From NCBI RefSeq assembly GCF_032854445.1, contig NC_088296.1:2875246-2939245 (forward strand): DNA of 64,000 bases, written 5' to 3'. Positions 22,720-34,655 of this stretch are shown here, piece by piece (position 1 is the stretch's first letter; every line of letters begins with the position of its first letter). This DNA comes from Liolophura sinensis. Lineage: Eukaryota > Mollusca > Polyplacophora > Chitonida > Chitonidae. A program made the translations under genes and the position numbers. The notes under the pieces were generated by a model. The model did not search any database. It was not told where the DNA came from and saw only the letters and a program-made list of their open reading frames with translations.

Positions 22720-22840
22720 TTGAGACAGGGGCGGACAACCTCGTTTGGGCCTATTTGTTGAGACTGGGGCGGACAACCTCGTTTGGGCCTATTTGTTGAG
22801 ACAGGAGCGGACAACCTCGTTTGGGCCTATTTGTTGAGAA
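22720..22840. repeat. 38-bp tandem triplication
   Basis: Three nearly identical direct copies (core GGACAACCTCGTTTGGGCCT) starting at 22720, 22758 and 22796. Only single-base differences, so the expansion is recent. Confidence 0.93.
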
Positions 22841-22879
22841 AACATTTCCTACTTAAAGTAAAACGAATATGAATTAAGA

Positions 22880-24470
22880 TCAAATTCTCCCAGCTCCCAG
22901 TATTTTATTACGTTATTGTCAGGAACTACACAGAGCTACTATACCCTGCAATCAACACTGATCACACAAAATATTTAAGCCGCAAATATTGACCACACTC
23001 CAACGTAGAAGTGTGATGTACATGTCCGAATAGATACAGTGTTATGACAGGAACAGTTTAGAGACAACCAAAAAGCCTGGATTGGAGATATGTAACCTCA
23101 GGTAAACGTTAGAAGTAGGTTAGCGTCACTTCTATATTCACCCAAACAGCTCGAGCTAATATATCAGCCGACCTACATGCAGTATATGGCTGTCCTGACT
23201 GGCTCAGCTGGGTCAAGTTATACACCCCATTTATTGGTGATCAATGGGCGAGGTTTTAATGTTTGCTGAGTGGGGAGTTAACAATACAATGCAGCCTTTC
23301 AATCCAGTAACACTGAATATCCTGTGTGCAATTCAGTACATAAGTTTAAGATTCGATTTACTTGTATACTGTAACACATTCCTTAGGCCCCGAAGTAGGG
23401 AGACCAGAGATCAACCCGAGTCCCGTCATACCAAAGACTTCAAAAATGGTATTTGTTGCTGCCTCGCTTGGAATATGAAAACATGAACATCCCAACTATA
23501 AATGTTTGACTTTTATAGTTTTTATATTTGGAGCAGAGAGGCGAACATTGTAAGTAAGTAAACAGCGATCCATACAGGCCGGTTGTTCTGGCTATTTACA
23601 TGTATGAAGGCCCAACCCAAGACAACACGTCACCAGCAACAAACGACCTTCAGGTAAACCCTATAGAATGCCTTTCAAGGTCAAAGCTTTAGAAAAATAC
23701 ATTAATAATGTACCAATGCACTGCATAAACAGTCACAGGATAATTAAAGTGTATGAAGCTGAACCCAAATCAGTCGTTTTCTTTGAAAAGAAAATATTCT
23801 GACAATCTTTTGACAGTGTCAAAGGTTCACACACAGGCTAAGAGTAGAGTCCATATAGACACGCCCCAAGTCATACGTCTACTTCGTGTCCATTTGAGGA
23901 CGACCAGACCAATTAAATGCTGTCCGAGAATCCCTCCCTCGCCTGATAAAAACATCTCAACAAAAAATAGACGTACCTTGTCTTACAGCACTTACCTGTC
24001 GACACAAATCTCACTGTGCTTCACAACTTGACAAAACTGCGCAGATTGAAATAGAAAATACTTACTTCTGAGAAATATGTCATCTGATCAGGGGAGATAA
24101 ATATGCTTTGCACATTTATTTATATTCCATGACATCATTTCGTATTTTAATAAATATACCAGTTTTCCTAAAATTACTTCAGCTGTTGGGTTCAGATCAT
24201 TTATATTTGTATGTACATTTGCATTTTAACATTGTACAAGAGACAGACTTACGGGGACGTAGCCACACCTATGTACAATGGAGAAAAGGCTGAAGGCAAT
24301 AATTACTTTTAACACCATTTGCGTATACACAAATTCATTAGCTTTGACGTTATGAACGATAGAGTTGTGTTTGCCGACCTCAAGAACTCAAGAATGTGCA
24401 CATAGACTTAAGTGTTTAGCAATGGCCATGATTTACAGTGTACGGTTTGAGCTGCATCTGATCGGATGGC
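22880..24470. repeat. Block B: decayed copy of the TRIM upstream region
   Basis: Collinear with 13.83-15.47 kb: GCCGACCTACATG at about 23168, GCGAGGTTTTAATGTTTGCT, the SINE-2 scrap, the 5'-exon donor complement CTTACCTGTCGACA at about 23993, and AAGAATGTGCACATA near 24390. It lacks the SINE present in A at 14045. No TRIM coding exon follows it. Confidence 0.8.
23395..23482 (+). mobile_element. SINE-2-type scrap in block B
   Basis: CCCGTCATACCAAAGACTTC then GTTGCTGCCTCGCTTGGAAT; counterpart of 14578-14660. Confidence 0.55.
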
Positions 24471-24512
24471 TCACAGATGACCTCTAATAATAACAGTTTA
24501 CCTCTAATAATA

Positions 24513-24650
24513 TATTTTTTTTATTTGATTGGTGTTTAACGCCGGACTCAAGAATATTTTATTTATCGCACGGCAGCCATTATTATGGTGTGAGGATACC
24601 GGGGCCCGTATGAAACCCACGACCATACGCATGTTGCTGTCTGACCGTAT
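24513..24650 (-). mobile_element. SINE-1, 5'-truncated
   Basis: TTATTTGATTGGTGTTTAAC, CAAGAATATTTTATTTAT, body to ACGACCATACGCATGTTGCT. Confidence 0.8.
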
Positions 24651-25600
24651 ACCTCGAGAACCTTAATAACGTCTCATCACCCTGTGTGGTATTTCGTGAC
24701 AACATCGACACAGTTAAACAGTATAAACCTACGCATAATCCAGTCGGCAATGTTAGAGGTTTGTGCACAAGCTGAGGTTAGAGTCTGTACAAAGAAACAA
24801 AAGAGGCCAGCTATTGCTTTGAACATCTTTACAGCAAAATTGTATAAAATAGGAAATACTTAATTCTAGGAAATGCTTGTGAATTTTGCAGGGGAGCCAA
24901 ATCTCTGAATATGTTTGTACACATTTTCACTCTTTGACATCTCAACAATGGTTTGTACAACTTTATGTGAATGTCACATTTCAATAACCAGTCAGTTTCC
25001 CCAAAAAATTACTCCAGTAGATGGGTTCTAATCATTTATATTTGTTATCACGTTTAGTTCCAAGCAGAACACATTGGAAGTATAGTTGAGAAATGTCGAA
25101 TGGATTTTTCTGAAACCAGTATAATGAGATAAGCCTATAACCAAACAATTACCCATTGAATTCAAGCGACATTATCCCATTGGGGTCTCCTGAGAGAAAA
25201 GAATAAGAACACAGCACTCTAGACCAGCTGACCTAGAGCTCTGCCGTTTGTCCCCGATGAATATAATAGTCCCAGATCTCTTGTGTATGTGTTAGAGCCC
25301 ATAGGAGAGTAGATGTTAGCCCTTGCTTGCGGCCCTTAATTAAAGAGACCGGGATCGCAGTGGCTGAGAACAGGTTGGTCCTGCATGAGTCTTAAGCCCG
25401 ACACACCACTTCGGATCTTACTTAGATAAGCACATGGTCTTAAGCGGGCATTAAACTGAGCAGATGGCCACAGCGTCGTTGATCGCTATCGGTCACTAAG
25501 GCCCCACCTGCCGTTGGAAGAAGGGGGCCACATATTCCTTGTCGCAGTAAGGGTTTGAAACCCGTCCTAGCCATTGAATGACAAACACCTCTAAGGTTAA
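24650..25600. repeat. Block B2: further decayed promoter-region copy
   Basis: Matches 14.87-15.66 kb of block A (ACATCGACACAGTTAAACAG; TGTTTGTACACATTTTCACT; AAGCCCGACACACCACTTCG). The splice donor and the ISRE equivalent are lost. Confidence 0.7.
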
Positions 25601-25849
25601 ATACACATAAACCCAGCCCTTTGCCACATATACCAACATAAGGCCAAAGACAAAATTCATCAAAATTATATTTAACCTTGTGACCTGTTACTTATTGAGT
25701 GCTGAGTCTGACATTACAGTACTTATCCATGTGATTGATGATATTGTTTGATGACACTGCGATTATTCTCAGTTTAACAATAGAGCATACAGATTTGTCA
25801 GAGTGTAACAAATCCTAGTCATTTGTTCAAACTATGAACTTCACTCACT

Positions 25850-26318
25850 GGTTACACAGATTGTAAAATGTTGAAGTTTTTGCTTTGTTCCATTTCATCT
25901 CCACAAAGTTCCTTTGGGCAACCTGTTGAGCTCAGGAAAACTCCTCGGAGCTCATCTGACAACTGGATGACAAATTGAAACCAATATCAGGTGGATGGAG
26001 ATCTCCCACTCTAAATCCTTTGTGTGCCAGAATGACGTCACTGCCTTCTAAATGTGGTAAAAATAGGCCACTGGCTTTCTGTACAATATGCCTATCTGAA
26101 GCACGGCCTCCCCAAAACCTAGACACAAATGTAACCAGTCCGCTTGGCAAAACACCTATTAAGACCTTATAAGTGTTGTGGTGTTTGTATTGGCTCCATG
26201 TGACATACTGTGCTTCCAGGTTTCCCGGCATTTCACAAAAGAATTCTGTTACATCAATAACAATTCGAACTTGTGGTCTTTGCACAAAACACTCTGGCAA
26301 AGTAAATCCATGAGTCAT
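25850..26318 (-). pseudogene. DDE transposase fragment (DDE_Tnp_4 type; PIF/Harbinger-related DNA transposon)
   Basis: The minus-strand peptide shows family hallmarks: IVIDVTEFF (first catalytic Asp region), YKHHNTYKVLIGVLPSG, TFVSRFWGGRASDRHI and DVILAHKGF. In intact relatives the last motif is usually DxxxADRGF, so the second catalytic Asp is replaced by His here. After a TGA (25932-25934) the same frame continues with NFVEMKWNKAK, resembling the third-catalytic-residue region. No N-terminal DNA-binding part or terminal inverted repeats were found. It is a dead plain DNA-transposon remnant inside the TRIM-upstream block array. Confidence 0.75.
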
Positions 26319-26529
26319 AAAAAATAATGTAAAAATTGCAAATTTAGGGAAACCTGTGTAATATCTGTTTTTTTTTTTTTCATCATTGTCTTAAATTACT
26401 TCTGGTTTGAACAGGGTAACAAAGGATTGAGAGTTTATGTGTATTTAACTGACTGTACCGTGCTTGCCTATTCGTCAACACTTGTGGTCGGTACATGCAC
26501 TGAACGGGTTATGATGCTGTCAGTCTTCA

Positions 26530-26750
26530 CTTGTTTTGGCTGTGTAACGTCATTTACACTGTGTTTTTTTTCTGTGTAACGTCATTTACACTGTGTTTTT
26601 TTCTGTGTAACGTCATTTACACTGTATTTTTCTGTGTAACATCATTTACACTGTTTTTTGTCTATGCAACGTCATTCACACTGTGTTTTGGCTGTGTTAC
26701 GTCATTTACACTGTGTTTTGGCTGTGTAACTCAGTACACTTTGTTTCTGT
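26530..26750. repeat. About 30-bp minisatellite (seven units)
   Basis: Repeats of TGTGTAACGTCATTTACACT plus a variable T-rich spacer of 8-11 bases. Each unit contains a CRE-like TAACGTCA. It encodes only a ten-residue low-complexity repeat. Confidence 0.9.
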
Positions 26751-26782
26751 ACACTCGAAATTATGACATTTTACATTAAAGA

Positions 26783-26965
26783 AAAGAATTAAAGTACTTA
26801 AAAACGTACAGCATAGCGAGTGAAAAAAGGAAGAGCAGCAACGACAGTATGATAGCTCGGAAGTGTAACCGGTGAACTACGGCCTCTTGTCATTTTACCT
26901 CAGTCAAGGTTTTGTTCTAACTGCTCATGTAAATGCCTAAATAGCAGCAATTTACAAGCAAATGT
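26783..26965. repeat. Dispersed repeat family R48, copy 1
   Basis: ACGTACAGCATAGCGAGTGA, then AACGACAGT, then a tail with TTTACCTCAGTCA and TTCTAACTGCTCATGTAAAT. The same head and tail occur at 49440 and 58872. One unit of the internal 48-bp module. Confidence 0.7.
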
Positions 26966-28246
26966 AATGGTCGAAAAGACATAGATAATTTCTGAGGGGC
27001 TCCCAGATGAATTTTGGTAGGGACCGATAATGCTGTAGACACATTGTTTGCAAGTTACAAGTCACACAGCCTTGAGGTTAATGTGATGCATTGGACCGGG
27101 CGATTTTGATCCTCTGTAACCAAGTCTGTCGCCGTTTCTTTTTTTTTTTTTTTCATTATTATCTCCGGGTAAGATGCAGTGCAGCTTGACAACAGTTTCG
27201 CTATCCAGTATTTTGCCACTATAATTAGAGCACAGGAGACAATACCTTTTCCCACCACTTACAAATGAGAACTCTGAAAATTAATCATAAAATCACTTAT
27301 TGCCAAAGACTGCAGGTGTACATCGAAGCCTGCCCTGTAATTTAGTTCAAATACGCCCAATTGACATTTCTATATCAAAAGTGTTGACAAATTCATCAGA
27401 AACTTCAAGATACACAAAAGGGAAGAAAAAATGCACATATAAAAGTTTTCTACTCTGAATTACAGCACTACCCTTCAGATTTTGAACAACAAATCAGCCT
27501 CGATCTCGTCTGCAGCATTACTTTACCATCGACAATTTTTACATTCACAACATTTATGGTTATTGCTATATGTATATACCAAATCCTGCCCACAGGATGC
27601 AGAGACAAATGCATGTAGCAGGGACAATTTAAACACACCCCAAAAGCTTGAATAGGAGATATGTAACGTTAAGTAGACTGTAAAAGTAAGTCCACAGACA
27701 TTAGAGAGTCGCCCAGTGATCACGGATAATTGAGGGTATGAGAGGTTGGCCAATCGGGACGGCTGTATACGTACATGCAGGCCTTATAGATTAGTTAGAG
27801 CTATCAGTGTGAAGAGTGTGGAGATACAAGTAACCTTTCAGCTCATGGCTACACCTACATAAGGGTCTTAAAATTGTAAAATATACAGCGTTACGGGGAC
27901 TTAACCTATATATCGTATAGTAAGGCTGAAGATAATGTGTGCAAATCCATACATAATTTTAAGATTCGATTTACTTTTAGTACCATTTATGTAAAAACAA
28001 TCCTTAGTTTTGACGTATGAGCAGCTCATAGTTTTTCTATCATATAATCGACATAATTAAACAGTATAAACCTCAACCAAATCCTTCGTTTTCCGTCAGA
28101 ACGAAATATCCTGACGGCGTATCGACAGTGTTAGAGGTTCACCCACAGCCTGAGGGTAGAGTCTATGTAAGAACACACCCTTAGTGGTCTGTCTACCTTG
28201 AGTCGATGTGAGGACAACCAGACCAACTAAACAGTGTTTGACAGTC

Positions 28247-29273
28247 GGTAACTGTTACGGTATTGAAAACGGCAACAGAAAACAGACTCAGTGACTCAAT
28301 ATTACAATGTAAACAATGCTTTATATATAAAATGAGACGTACAGTTTTACAGACAGTTCAACAACAACAACAACATAAAAAACATACACATCAGTATTAC
28401 CGGTCTTTAAAAGTTTCCAGTTCACCTTTGTATCCCAAGGAACGTGTTCCAGGAGATCCAACGTAAAGACCATGGGATAAACACACAATTCACACAAGTC
28501 ACAAATTGTCCCAGACAGGTACTTCGCCAGGTTAGCGAAGGCGAACACAGTACACAGGTTACACAGAACTGGAACAGTCAAGCCTTTGAATGACGTCACA
28601 CCCGCAGAGCACAACACAGGGTAAATACAGGCATGGAGGTATAATCCACTTTAGAACAGTCACAGCTCCCGTAGAAGCTCACAAACGAGCCGTTCAGAGA
28701 CGTAGAGTAATGTCACCTTGTGGCAGAACGAACGTCCTTTGCAAAACTGAAAACTTCAGTTTAGAGTCCTTGACGACCTTGTCGGTCAGGTGAGGTCAGC
28801 GTGTTAAACAAATTACACAGTCCACACTGTACAATCATAATAAAGATCTGAACACCAATAAACGTGACTTCCGCAGAAATTCACATAAACCAGACACCAG
28901 TACGACTGTGGTACACAAACGGTGCCGGCATAAAAATCTGTCCTCCCAAATGAAACTGGCATCACCAGCTCATATAAATATAATGGACTCGATACGAGAG
29001 CGTCGCACACTCTCCTGGCTCCCAGTGGATGCAGCAAAAATACCTCCTCTCTGCACAGAAAACACGGCTTATATACGTGCCAGGTGGATTCAACTATTCT
29101 TAGACACAGAATTAACAGCCAATGTACAGCCAGTTAAATAAACAGAGCATTGAACAAGGTGCTTTCGGCCAGGTCCGCGATGTACATGTATAACAGGGCC
29201 TGTTATGCTTTCACAAAGGTCCGCAGACTAACAGTACATGAAGACGTTAAATAGTCATACATAACAGTAACAC
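28247..29273. mobile_element. About 1.03-kb insertion in block C, possible non-autonomous DNA transposon
   Basis: Blocks A and B are continuous across this point while C has about 1.03 kb of extra DNA. The ends resemble inverted repeats (GGTAACTGTTACGG on the left; reverse complement of the right end GGTGTTACTGTTATG). Small frames on both strands resemble no known protein. No clear target-site duplication was found. Confidence 0.4.
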
Positions 29274-30149
29274 CTTCAATTAAAGACAACTCCGAAAACG
29301 GACAAAAACAAAATACACATACTCTGCCTTACAGAACTTACCTTTCGACACAAGTACCACCGTTCTTCACAACTTGATGAAACTGCTCAGACTTAAATAG
29401 AAAATATTTAGTTCTGAGAGATGCACGTGATCTGTGCACGGGAGGTAAATCCCTCAGAATATTTGTACACATTTATACAGTTGTGACATCTCCTTCAACT
29501 TTATATGTCAAAGTTATATTGAAAATACATTGAAAATAGGGTTGAGAAATGTAGGATGGATTTTCAGCAAACAGCATAAGGATATTGGGCTATAGCTACA
29601 ACAATTGTTCATCTATTCTAGCGGCATTACCCTCGTGTGGCCTCTAGAGTGAAACCAGGCCCCTGGGTAACATTGTCGTAACAGTCGACTAACCTAAAGC
29701 TCCCCTATGTGACCCCTTTGAATATAATAGACCCATATCTCCTCGGGCTGTGGAGTACCTGTTGATCACGGAGTAACTGTTCGCTGGGTTGCGACCCTTA
29801 ATGGAAGAGGACGGGATCCCAGTGACGGGGGGCGTGTTGGTCTTGCGAGATTTTCAAGCCCAACATTGCACATGGCTCTTACTTAGATAGAGACGGGAGT
29901 TGGAATCGGCCCAGTTCGACCAATCGGCTGTAGCAGATAGGCTCCGAGCTAAAATTTCACGGGGTTGTTAATGTCAAATGATTCACAAATCAAAAAACTG
30001 ACAGTAACAGCAAACTTCATAAGCACTTATTGACATTTAATAAACCTTGTGTTTTTCACTCGGTCTCAGTTTGCCCGCACAGTGTTCAAGTAGATTTTAT
30101 CTGGTCCAAACATGTGCTACCATTTTTGTTAATGTCAAGGATGAAGCCA

Positions 30150-30780
30150 AGGATTAAGCAGCTGAAAATGTTTTAAGATTTTCAAGATCTAAAACCATCG
30201 ATATGTATTTTGGTTGTACTCGGAAACTTCCTTTCGACTCAGTAAACCAGTAAACTTCTTTGGGAAAATAGATTTTATGGGTTATACTTGACAGCGAATT
30301 ATCTTCCATACTCCATATTAAAATGCTTAAAGCTAGATGTGCAAATCTATGTGTCGTATACCAGCCGTCAACAAAGACGCACGATCGAGGTCAACAATCG
30401 CAAGGACAATTCCCTCAACGACGTTTAATTAAGGTCGTATACAGCACAGTCTAGCACTGTACAGAGCGATCAATTTTATTGAATTGATATCGGTCAATGA
30501 TGAGGTTCTGCCAGGAAATCCTGTCTAAATGTGATGAATACAGCATACGGTCAATGTGCTACAAAGTTTAAGTCACATCCAACAAGCCTTAATATATGTA
30601 GATAGACGTTTTAATATTCGTGTGCAGTAATATATTTTGGAAGCTGACGTCAAAGAAGAGGACATGTGTCTTTTCCAGCGTTTCCTCCATAGCCCCTTTT
30701 AAATAAATATCTGATCTACGTAAACATAAGAAATCAGATACATATCGTCTTATGATTCGGTTTTTGACAGACAGTTAATT
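30150..30780 (+). mobile_element. Second, shorter copy of the same Jockey-like LINE relic
   Basis: Matches the 17.2-18.1 kb part of the relic above: FRFSRSKTIDMYFGC, then ILWVILDSELSSILHIKMLK and the NLCV region, also broken by stops. It is carried in block C, so it was copied by duplication of the locus and did not arise by new retrotransposition. Everything 5' of the post-RT region is deleted. Confidence 0.7.
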
Positions 30781-31739
30781 CTAGACCAGTAATGTCTAAT
30801 ATATAACACTAAACATCAGGGCAGTGTTGTTTTAGGCTCCCAAGCTAAAGGCTTGCAAAAAGCATTACTATCGTACGGATTATTAGAGGTTCAAGCCATC
30901 CAGGCTGGAATCACAAGGCTTGAACCCCAATTGTATCTTATCAGATTTTTATTACTCTGAGCAATTTTGTGATGCATTTTATGAGCAGACGACTAGTGGT
31001 ACATTCCTGAAACTTCAGTATGTTTTCGAAAAGTATCTAAAGTTGTGCTTTTTGGCCTTGGGTAACATTTGATTCCGTGACTTGGTCGTCACATTAGAGT
31101 TTCTGTCAACCTAAACAAATTTTCGTCTCCAGAACGACTGATGCGATTGGGTTGAAAATAAAACTGCAGTTGCACAAATTCTAGGCAGAATTCAGGGTGA
31201 TAACTAAAACTGGGTCCTTTGAAAATTGTACAAGTTTGCTATTGAGTGAAAATGAATCAAACAGGCAGGACACCAACGAAAAGCTCAGAAAGTATTTCTT
31301 ATGTGACTATATGTTAACTGTGATGACATCACAGCACTTTAGGTAATTCTAGATCAATGACGGCTTAGATATTGCACTTAACATCATCTTGTTACCTAAT
31401 TCTGGTTAAGGTGTGTTCCTCGGGGGGCGTATAAATTGCTACTGTTTATGCATTTATATGAACAGCTGGAAAAAAAACCCTAACTGAGGTAAACTGAGAG
31501 GAGGCCGTATTTCACCAGATATGTGTGACCATTTGCCAGTCGCTGTTCTGATTTTACTCTCAATGTTGTACGTCTTTAATTATATTAGATGTATATACAA
31601 CGATCCCATTGTAAACACAAACATCAGACATACATGTAGAAAAACCTCACAGCGAATACAAGATGAATACCATTGTTTCTTGTTTTACCGCTTATTAATA
31701 CAGTTAACAACGAAAAAGTCGCATAGTCTTTTGTGTGGA

Positions 31740-31850
31740 ATTGATCATGTAAAATCTGTAACAACCTAAGTGCTTTACGTGTTCAGTTACTCAGTTTCCT
31801 CCAGTCCACCAGGCAGTATAATGTTGTAATCAGGTATATGAGTCAATCTG
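31740..31850 (-). pseudogene. Decayed homologue of the 21.78-kb candidate exon
   Basis: Shares ACTGGAGGAAACTGAGTAAC and AGGTTGTTACAGAT on the minus strand with 21783-21951, but indels and stops break the frame. It directly abuts the TRIM fragment at 31851. Confidence 0.45.
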
Positions 31851-32013
31851 ATTAACCTTCTCGCACAGAGAACAACATGGGATCTTATCCTCAACCCTTA
31901 CAGCAGCAGAGAACCTCTCCACTATTTCTGCCACATAAAAGTTCGGAGGCCGGCCGGCCACACCTTCTATCCCCAGACTGGTTGGTGTCCGACATGCAGG
32001 GCATGGGACTTGA
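31851..32013 (-). pseudogene. Fragment of TRIM exon 1 (end of RING to start of B-box 1)
   Basis: The minus strand matches residues about 66-118 of the TRIM protein: CPACRTPTSLGIEGVAG against CPLCRASTSLGKEGVAG, then NFYVAEIVERFS and IPCCSLCEK. It keeps the last RING Cys pair and the first B-box 1 Cys pair only. The rest of exon 1 and all other exons are absent nearby. To its right, block D resumes upstream-region sequence, so a deletion joins mid-exon 1 to the promoter side. It sits in an 82-residue open frame whose other parts look like non-coding DNA. Confidence 0.8.
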
Positions 32014-32124
32014 CTTAATATGATAATTTGGCCTAGTGTGTGGACTACAGTGGTTAAAAAGGAGACGTAACACACATATAAGGATTTGGCAAATCGTGGA
32101 GGAGAGTTGACTCCATATGATAAT

Positions 32125-32345
32125 GGTTAGTTGTTCTGGCTATGTATGCAGCCCAGACACACGTTACCCGCAACAAAAGACCCTCGGCAAAACCTTCAGC
32201 GTCACCTTGTATATCTAGTGACAAGATCAACAGAATTAGAATGCATGAACGTAAATCCTTTTCCGTCTAAAGGAAATATTCTCACGTTCTAATGACAGTG
32301 AGAGAGGTGGACACATAGGCTGAGGTTAGAGCCTCTACAAGCACA
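32125..32345. repeat. Block D: short copy of the TRIM upstream region
   Basis: Matches about 14.75-15.05 kb of block A: GGTTAGTTGTTCTGGCTATG, then CAGACACACGTTACC and a tract ending GAGGTTAGAGCC. It follows directly on the TRIM exon 1 fragment at 31851-32013. Confidence 0.65.
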
Positions 32346-32377
32346 CGTACACGCATGCACACACACGAACACACACG

Positions 32378-32464
<87 letters not shown>
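32345..32464. repeat. (AC)n microsatellite
   Basis: About 100 bp of pure AC, preceded by imperfect ACACACGA units. Frames reading through it are low-complexity shadows. Confidence 0.97.
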
Positions 32465-32469
<5 letters not shown>

Positions 32470-32519
32470 TTTACGCAATACCTTATTGCTTATACCTTAT
32501 TTTGAAGTCATTACCACTT

Positions 32520-32607
32520 CGTCCTCTTCTCCTGTCGTTCGTGGGAAGGCCTGCAACAACCTGTGTATGGTCGTTGGTTTACCCCTGGCTTAGCCCAGTT
32601 TCCTGTA
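32520..32607 (+). mobile_element. SINE-1 internal fragment
   Basis: CGTGGGAAGGCCTGCAACAA through TAGCCCAGTTTCCTG; no head or tail. Confidence 0.65.
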
Positions 32608-33044
32608 TATGTAAATATCTCTCCTTCTATTCTATATTTATGACGTGTAGTATGTGTGCTTCCACCCTGCTACTGTTTCAACGCTTTATTTTCTGTGATC
32701 TCAGGTGAGGATATGTATGTCATTCCTTCTAAAGGTGTATGTGCGTTTGGGAGCTAATAAAAAAGATATATACACTGATGGGATGGAGACATGGTCGCGG
32801 CAGTGGCTGTCTTGGAGGAGCATATCTCACCTCTTCGTTTTCTCTCGTCATCTTCCATCCTTCCGACACAGGTCAGAGTTATGTGTATGCTCGTGGCCTT
32901 GTCATACGATTCCTCGGGCCACCCACATAGGGCAATAATATGTACTGACTAGCCTTGCTGCCCTCAGGCAATAGCGAATGATCATCTTAAAAATCCATTG
33001 ATGAAAAAAAAAAACAACAGAAATTTTTACAATGTTATATTAGG

Positions 33045-34060
33045 GGGTTGTGTTGAGTGTGTTAGATGCGATGCTCAGGTAAAGAGGTTGTGTTGTGTAG
33101 AATGTGATGCCAAGGTAAGTACGCTGTGTTGAGTATGTTGGGTGTGATGCGAGTTCAAGTCGAGGTCATGCTGGTTTCCTCCCCGGCCATACATGGGAAG
33201 GTCTATCAGCAACCTGCGGATGGTCGTGCGTTTCCACGGGCGTTCTCTGCCCGGTTTCCTCTTATCACAATGCTGGCCGCCGTCTTATAGGTGAAATATT
33301 CTTGAGTACAAGGTAAAACACCATTTAAATAAATCAATAAATAAATAAATCAGGTATAGACGTTGCGATGACTGTTTGATGTGATGCCCAGGTATAGAGG
33401 ACATTGTGTTGAGTGTCTTGGGTGTGATGCCCAGGAAAGGACGTTGTGTTATGGTTGAAGCGATGCCAAGGTAAGTATGTTGTGTTTAGCGTGTTGGTGT
33501 GATGCCCGGGTAAGGACATTGTATTGAGTGTTTGATGTGATGCTCAGGTAAGAACTTTGTGGTGTGGTGGATGTGTTGCACAGGTAGGGACGCTGTGTTG
33601 AGTGGGTTAGGTGTGATGCACAGGTATGGGCGCTGTGTTGAGTGGGTTAGGTGTTATGCACAGGTATGGACGCTGTGTTGAGTAGGTTAGGTGTGATACC
33701 CAGGTAAGGACGTTGTGTTGTGTAGGATGTGATCCTCAGGTAAGGACGTTCTGTTGTGTTGGATGAGATGCCCAGGTAGGGGCGTTGTGTTGAGTGGGTT
33801 GGGTGTGATGCCCAGGTAAGGACGTTGTGTTGTGTTGGATGTGATGCCCAGGTAAGAACGTTGTGTTGAGTGTGCTGGATGTGATGTTCAGGTAAGTATG
33901 CTGTGTCGAGTGTATTGGATGTGATGCCCAGGTAAGAACGTTGTGTTGAGTGTGTTGGATGTGATGCTCAGGAAAGTATGCTGTGTTGAGTGTATTGGAT
34001 GTGATGCTCAGGTAAGTACGCTGTGTTGAGTGAATAGGATGTGATACTCAACACGGCTTT
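33045..34060. repeat. About 40-bp minisatellite rich in 5'-splice-site-like motifs
   Basis: Degenerate units of 37-40 bp (core GTGTTGGATGTGATGCCCAG then GTAAG). Roughly 20 units, interrupted by a 5'-truncated SINE at 33152-33352. Many units contain CAGGTAAG on the plus strand. Confidence 0.88.
33152..33352 (+). mobile_element. SINE-1, 5'-truncated, inside the 40-bp minisatellite
   Basis: Starts at the B-box (GAGTTCAAGTCG) and runs to the CAATAAATAAATAAAT tail. Minisatellite units continue on both sides. Confidence 0.85.
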
Positions 34061-34559
34061 AGATATATCTTGGATGACTGTGTGGATATGTTAGGCAATG
34101 ATTCCACACAGTCGACTCTGTATTAAAATTACTTGGCAGCATTTCTGACGATGAGGAGTATAAGCCTATATAATAGTTCGTTATTAAATTTTCTAGATTA
34201 TACATTTTAAAGATACTGTGCATTTCAAGTGTTAATCAAAGTTTAGGTCTTTTTAAACTGGTTTAAAAATATGTCTATGTGGACCAGGTATCGGAAAGAG
34301 AGGAAACTCGGTAGAGCAACAGATGGAAACCCAGTACACCAAGGGAATATACATTGCGTGTGTGTGGGCATTAGTTAATATACGGACCAGGTATCAAAGA
34401 GGAAACCCACCACACCTGAGAAGATGCACGTCCTCCAACATCTGGACCAGGTATCGAAGAGAAAACCCACTGCACCTGAGAAGATAAACTTCCTGTAAGT
34501 TTTGCATCAGGTATCATACAAAGAGAAAATCCTCCGCACCTGAGATTTATCTATTTATT

Positions 34560-34655
34560 TATTTCATTAGTTTTTACTCCGTACTCAAGAATAATTCACT
34601 TCTACGACGGCGGCCAGCACTACGGTGGTTGGAAACCAGGCTCCACACCTGAGAA
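34560..34655 (-). mobile_element. SINE-1 fragment, duplicate of 334-449
   Basis: Same breakpoints as the left duplication copy. Confidence 0.75.

Larger units (their letters stand above)
27490..31730. repeat. Block C: decayed copy of the TRIM upstream region including LINE relic
   Basis: Collinear with block A. The 5'-exon donor complement is at about 29338, TATA-like TATAAAT near 29472, the LINE part at 30150-30780, and the CAGACATACATGTA tract near 31625. It is interrupted by an insertion of about 1.03 kb at 28247-29273 and lacks the SINEs of block A. Confidence 0.75.

Noticed and set aside
28321-29141. Frames on both strands within the 1.03-kb insertion
   Set aside because: No homology recognised, and overlapping frames are about equally open on each strand.
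32282-32708. Cys-Val and Thr-His repeat frames
   Set aside because: Translations of the (AC)n microsatellite.
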